From positions 1-64,000 of the forward strand of contig NZ_MODW01000005.1 in the NCBI RefSeq assembly GCF_001866135.1: DNA of 64,000 bases, given 5' to 3'. Source of the stretch: Microbacterium sp. LCT-H2 (GTDB lineage: Bacteria > Actinomycetota > Actinomycetes > Actinomycetales > Microbacteriaceae). Under the pieces are notes generated by a model that did no database searches, was not told where the DNA came from, and saw nothing but the letters and a program-made list of their open reading frames with translations. Shown here piece by piece: positions 61,213 through 64,000 of the stretch. A program made the position numbers and the translations under genes. Positions within the stretch are counted from its first letter, which is position 1. Every line of letters starts with the position of its first letter.

Positions 61213-63309
61213 GTGTCGGAATTGCAGTGGGACGAGATCGATCGACGCGCGGTGGACACCGCCCGGATCCTGGCGGCCGATGCGGTCGAGAAGGTCGGCA
61301 ACGGTCATCCCGGCACGGCGATGAGTCTGGCTCCCGCCGCCTATCTGCTCTACCAGCGGGTGCTGCGGCATGACCCGACCGACACCGACTGGCTCGGCCG
61401 CGACCGCTTCATCCTGTCCGTCGGCCACTCGTCGCTGACGCAGTACGTGCAGCTCTACCTGGGCGGGTTCGGGCTCGAGCTCGACGACCTCAAGGCGCTC
61501 CGCACCTGGGGGTCGAAGACCCCCGGTCACCCCGAGTACGGCCACACCAAGGGCGTCGAGATCACCACGGGCCCACTGGGCCAGGGCCTCGCCTCGGCAG
61601 TCGGCTTCGCGTACGCCGCCCGGTACGAGCGCGGCCTCTTCGACCCCGAGGCCGCAGCGGGCACGAGCCCGTTCGACCACTTCGTCTACGTGATCGCGGG
61701 CGACGGCGATCTGCAGGAGGGCGTCACCAGCGAGGCCTCCTCGCTCGCCGGCCACCAGCAGCTCGGCAACCTCATCGCGATCTACGACTCCAACCAGATC
61801 TCCATCGAGGACGACACGAACGTCGCCTTCACCGAGGACGTCGCGGCTCGGTACGAGGCCTACGGCTGGCACGTGCAGACGGTGGATTGGAAGAAGACCG
61901 GCGAGTACGTGGAGGATGTCGCCGAGCTCCACGCCGCGATCGAGGCGGCCAAGGGCGAGACCGACAAGCCGTCGCTCATCATCCTCAAGACCATCATCGG
62001 CTGGCCTGCTCCCGGCAAGCAGAACACCGGGAAGATCCACGGATCGGCGCTCGGAGCCGACGAGCTCGCCGCCACCAAGAAGGTCCTCGGGTTCGACCCG
62101 GAGCAGACCTTCGTCGTCGCCGACGAGGTGCTGAAGCGCACGCGCGGCCTCGCGGAGCGCGCCGCCGAGGCCCGCGCCGCCTGGCAGGAGTCGTTCGATG
62201 CCTGGGCGGCCGCCAACCCCGAGCGCAAGGCCCTGCTCGACCGCGTCGAGGCCCACGAGCTCCCCGCCGACATCGCCGACGCACTCCCCGTCTTCGAGGC
62301 CGGCAAGGACGTCTCGACCCGCGCCGCGTCCGGCCAGGTCATCAACGCGCTGGCCGCGCAGCTCCCCGAGCTCTGGGGCGGCTCCGCCGACCTCGCCGAG
62401 TCGAACCTCACGACGATCAAGGACGCGCCGTCGTTCATCCCGGCTGAGTGGTCGACCCACGAGTGGTCGGGCACCCCGTACGGCCGGGTGCTGCACTTCG
62501 GCATCCGTGAGCACGCCATGGGTGCGATCGTCAACGGCATCGTGCTGCACGGGCCCACGCGCGCCTTCGGGGGCACGTTCCTCATCTTCAGCGACTACAT
62601 GCGTCCGGCCGTGCGCCTGGCCGCGCTGATGAATGTGCCGAGCGTCTTCGTCTGGACGCACGACTCCGTCGCCCTCGGCGAGGACGGCCCGACGCACCAG
62701 CCGATCGAGCAGCTCGCGACGCTGCGCGCGATCCCGAACCTGGCCGTCGTCCGTCCCGCGGACGCCAACGAGACGGCCGCCGTGTGGCTCGAGATCCTCC
62801 GGCGCCACGAGGGCCCGGCCGGCATCGCACTGACCCGCCAGAACATCCCGGTGTTCCCGCGCGGCGAGGGCGAGGCCTCGGGCGACACCTTCGCCTCCGC
62901 CGCCCAGGCCGCCAAGGGCGCCTACGTCCTCGCCGAGGCGCCGAACGGCACGCCGGACGTCATCATCGTGGCGACCGGCTCCGAGGTGCAGCTCGCGGTG
63001 AACGCCCGCGAGGTGCTCGCCGGCGAGGGCGTGAACGCCCGCGTCGTCTCCGCCCCCTCGCTGGAGTGGTTCGCGGAGCAGGACGAGGCCTACCGCGAGA
63101 GCGTGCTGCCGGCGTCCGTCACCGCCCGCGTCTCGGTCGAGGCCGGTTCCGTGCTCACGTGGCGCGGCATCGTCGGCGACCGCGGACGATCGGTCGGCAT
63201 CGACCACTTCGGCGCCTCCGCCGACTACAAGACCCTCTTCGAGAAGTTCGGCATCACCACCGAGGCCGTCGTCGCGGCCGCCCGCGAGACCATCAAGGAG
63301 AACGCATGA
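61213..63309 (+). CDS. tkt: transketolase
   Basis: A 698-residue thiamine-diphosphate enzyme of the pentose phosphate pathway. Motifs: '[20 protein letters not shown]', '[16 protein letters not shown]', ThDP motif '[18 protein letters not shown]...', and the '[15 protein letters not shown]' loop. It transfers two-carbon units between sugar phosphates. GTG 61213 is preferred because GGAAAGGG lies 7 nt upstream; ATG 61207 would put that site too close. tal follows with a 4-nt overlap. Confidence 0.95.
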   Translation: MSELQWDEIDRRAVDTARILAADAVEKVGNGHPGTAMSLAPAAYLLYQRVLRHDPTDTDWLGRDRFILSVGHSSLTQYVQLYLGGFGLELDDLKALRTWGSKTPGHPEYGHTKGVEITTGPLGQGLASAVGFAYAARYERGLFDPEAAAGTSPFDHFVYVIAGDGDLQEGVTSEASSLAGHQQLGNLIAIYDSNQISIEDDTNVAFTEDVAARYEAYGWHVQTVDWKKTGEYVEDVAELHAAIEAAKGETDKPSLIILKTIIGWPAPGKQNTGKIHGSALGADELAATKKVLGFDPEQTFVVADEVLKRTRGLAERAAEARAAWQESFDAWAAANPERKALLDRVEAHELPADIADALPVFEAGKDVSTRAASGQVINALAAQLPELWGGSADLAESNLTTIKDAPSFIPAEWSTHEWSGTPYGRVLHFGIREHAMGAIVNGIVLHGPTRAFGGTFLIFSDYMRPAVRLAALMNVPSVFVWTHDSVALGEDGPTHQPIEQLATLRAIPNLAVVRPADANETAAVWLEILRRHEGPAGIALTRQNIPVFPRGEGEASGDTFASAAQAAKGAYVLAEAPNGTPDVIIVATGSEVQLAVNAREVLAGEGVNARVVSAPSLEWFAEQDEAYRESVLPASVTARVSVEAGSVLTWRGIVGDRGRSVGIDHFGASADYKTLFEKFGITTEAVVAAARETIKENA

Positions 63310-64000
63310 GCACCCCCACCGCCCAGCTCGCCGCCGCCGGCGTCAGCATCTGGCTCGACGACCTCTCGCGCACCCGCATCTCCTCCGGCAACCTCGCCGA
63401 GCTGATCGCGACGCGCAACGTCGTGGGCGTCACCACCAACCCGACCATCTTCGCGAACGCGATCACGGATAAGAACGACACGTCCTACGACGCGCAGGTC
63501 ACCGAGCTCGCCGCGTCCGGAGCCTCGGCCGAGGACGCGGTGTTCGCCGCGACGACCCAGGACGTCCGTGCCGCGCTCGACGTCTTCCGCCCGGTGTGGG
63601 AGGAGTCCGGCCACGTCGACGGTCGCGTCTCGATCGAGGTCTCCCCCGACCTCGCCCACGACACCGACGGCACCGTGGCGCAGGCCAAGGAGCTGTGGGA
63701 CCGGATCGACCGGCCCAACCTCCTCGTGAAGATCCCGGCGACCAAGGCCGGCCTCCCAGCCATCACCGAGGCGATCGCGAACGGCATCAGCGTCAACGTG
63801 ACCCTCATCTTCAGCCTGGAGCGCTACGCCGAGGTCATCGAGGCGTACCTCACGGGCCTCGAGCGGGCCAAGGACGCGGGCATCGATCTGTCCACCATCC
63901 ACTCCGTGGCCTCGTTCTTCGTCTCCCGGGTCGACACCGAGACGGACAAGCGCCTGACCGCGATCGGAACGGACGCCGCCGCCGCGCTGAAGAGCAAGGC
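63306..64000 (+). CDS. tal: transaldolase, 5' part (runs off the window)
   Basis: The first 231 residues of a transaldolase: '[20 protein letters not shown]', '[15 protein letters not shown]', and '[16 protein letters not shown]' with the Schiff-base Lys, then '[14 protein letters not shown]' and '[15 protein letters not shown]'. It transfers dihydroxyacetone units in the non-oxidative pentose phosphate pathway. ATG overlaps the tkt stop (ATGA). The 3' end is outside the window, not truncated. Confidence 0.95.
   Translation, partial: MSTPTAQLAAAGVSIWLDDLSRTRISSGNLAELIATRNVVGVTTNPTIFANAITDKNDTSYDAQVTELAASGASAEDAVFAATTQDVRAALDVFRPVWEESGHVDGRVSIEVSPDLAHDTDGTVAQAKELWDRIDRPNLLVKIPATKAGLPAITEAIANGISVNVTLIFSLERYAEVIEAYLTGLERAKDAGIDLSTIHSVASFFVSRVDTETDKRLTAIGTDAAAALKSK

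Overview
The window is chromosomal DNA from a high-GC actinobacterium, most likely a Microbacteriaceae member (Microbacterium-like). Reasons: G/C-dominated third codon positions; the gene pairs glnE-glnA2, glgM/glgC and fasR-fabD-fabH-acpP-fabF; a sufB-sufD-Rieske-sufC cluster; ctaA/ctaB next to tkt-tal; actinobacterial families such as DUF3145 and DUF3099; and many start codons preceded by a -10-like hexamer at a fixed 6-7 nt, the signature of leaderless transcripts. This assignment is inferred from content, not from a search.

Layout. 1-4.4 kb: a WXG100 protein, a VOC-fold protein, a Ser/Thr kinase, an AI-2E-family permease and a lipid kinase. 4.4-9.8 kb: nitrogen control (glnE, a type-I glutamine synthetase, a small SPOR-like protein) and polyphosphate glucokinase. 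9.9-17.9 kb: rnpB, a polA-like exonuclease/polymerase, a zinc-ribbon coiled-coil protein, oxidoreductases, an XRE regulator, lactate dehydrogenase, an epimerase and tRNA-Val. 18-25.7 kb: aceE, the FasR-type regulator and the type II fatty-acid genes fabD-fabH-acpP-fabF, linking acetyl-CoA supply to lipid synthesis. 25.7-33.6 kb: a yczE/yczR pair around an inverted-repeat operator, DUF3145, a putative Fe(II)/2OG oxygenase with an iron-box-like upstream site, a GmrSD-like DUF262/DUF1524 nuclease followed by an S33 hydrolase, and ribosomal protein L31 type B. 33.7-41.6 kb: an ABC ATPase, divergent glgM/glgC, serB, fabG, a run of small membrane proteins, SURF1 and a truncated PNPOx-like pseudogene. 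41.6-51.8 kb: an ABC-F protein, a DedA-histidine kinase-response regulator operon, an acyltransferase whose promoter resembles that of the operon, an ECF transporter pair opposite a TetR gene, an MFS exporter and a MalY-type PLP enzyme. 51.9-56 kb: the Suf Fe-S assembly operon. 56.2-64 kb: heme A synthase and heme O synthase separated by a low-conservation cassette of WXG-like proteins, a broken long partner and a lipoprotein; then tkt and the 5' part of tal.

Most of the window is core metabolism. The accessory signals are the WXG/lipoprotein cassette at 57.4-59.4 kb, the GmrSD-like nuclease at 29.7-31.7 kb and the iron-box oxygenase at 28.7-29.6 kb. Regulatory structure is unusually readable: 17 candidate leaderless starts, tandem TetR palindromes on a symmetric -10, a three-half-site YczR operator, inverted repeats before fabD, a shared promoter motif for the two-component operon and the acyltransferase, and a family of related terminators, several beside a REP-like palindrome.
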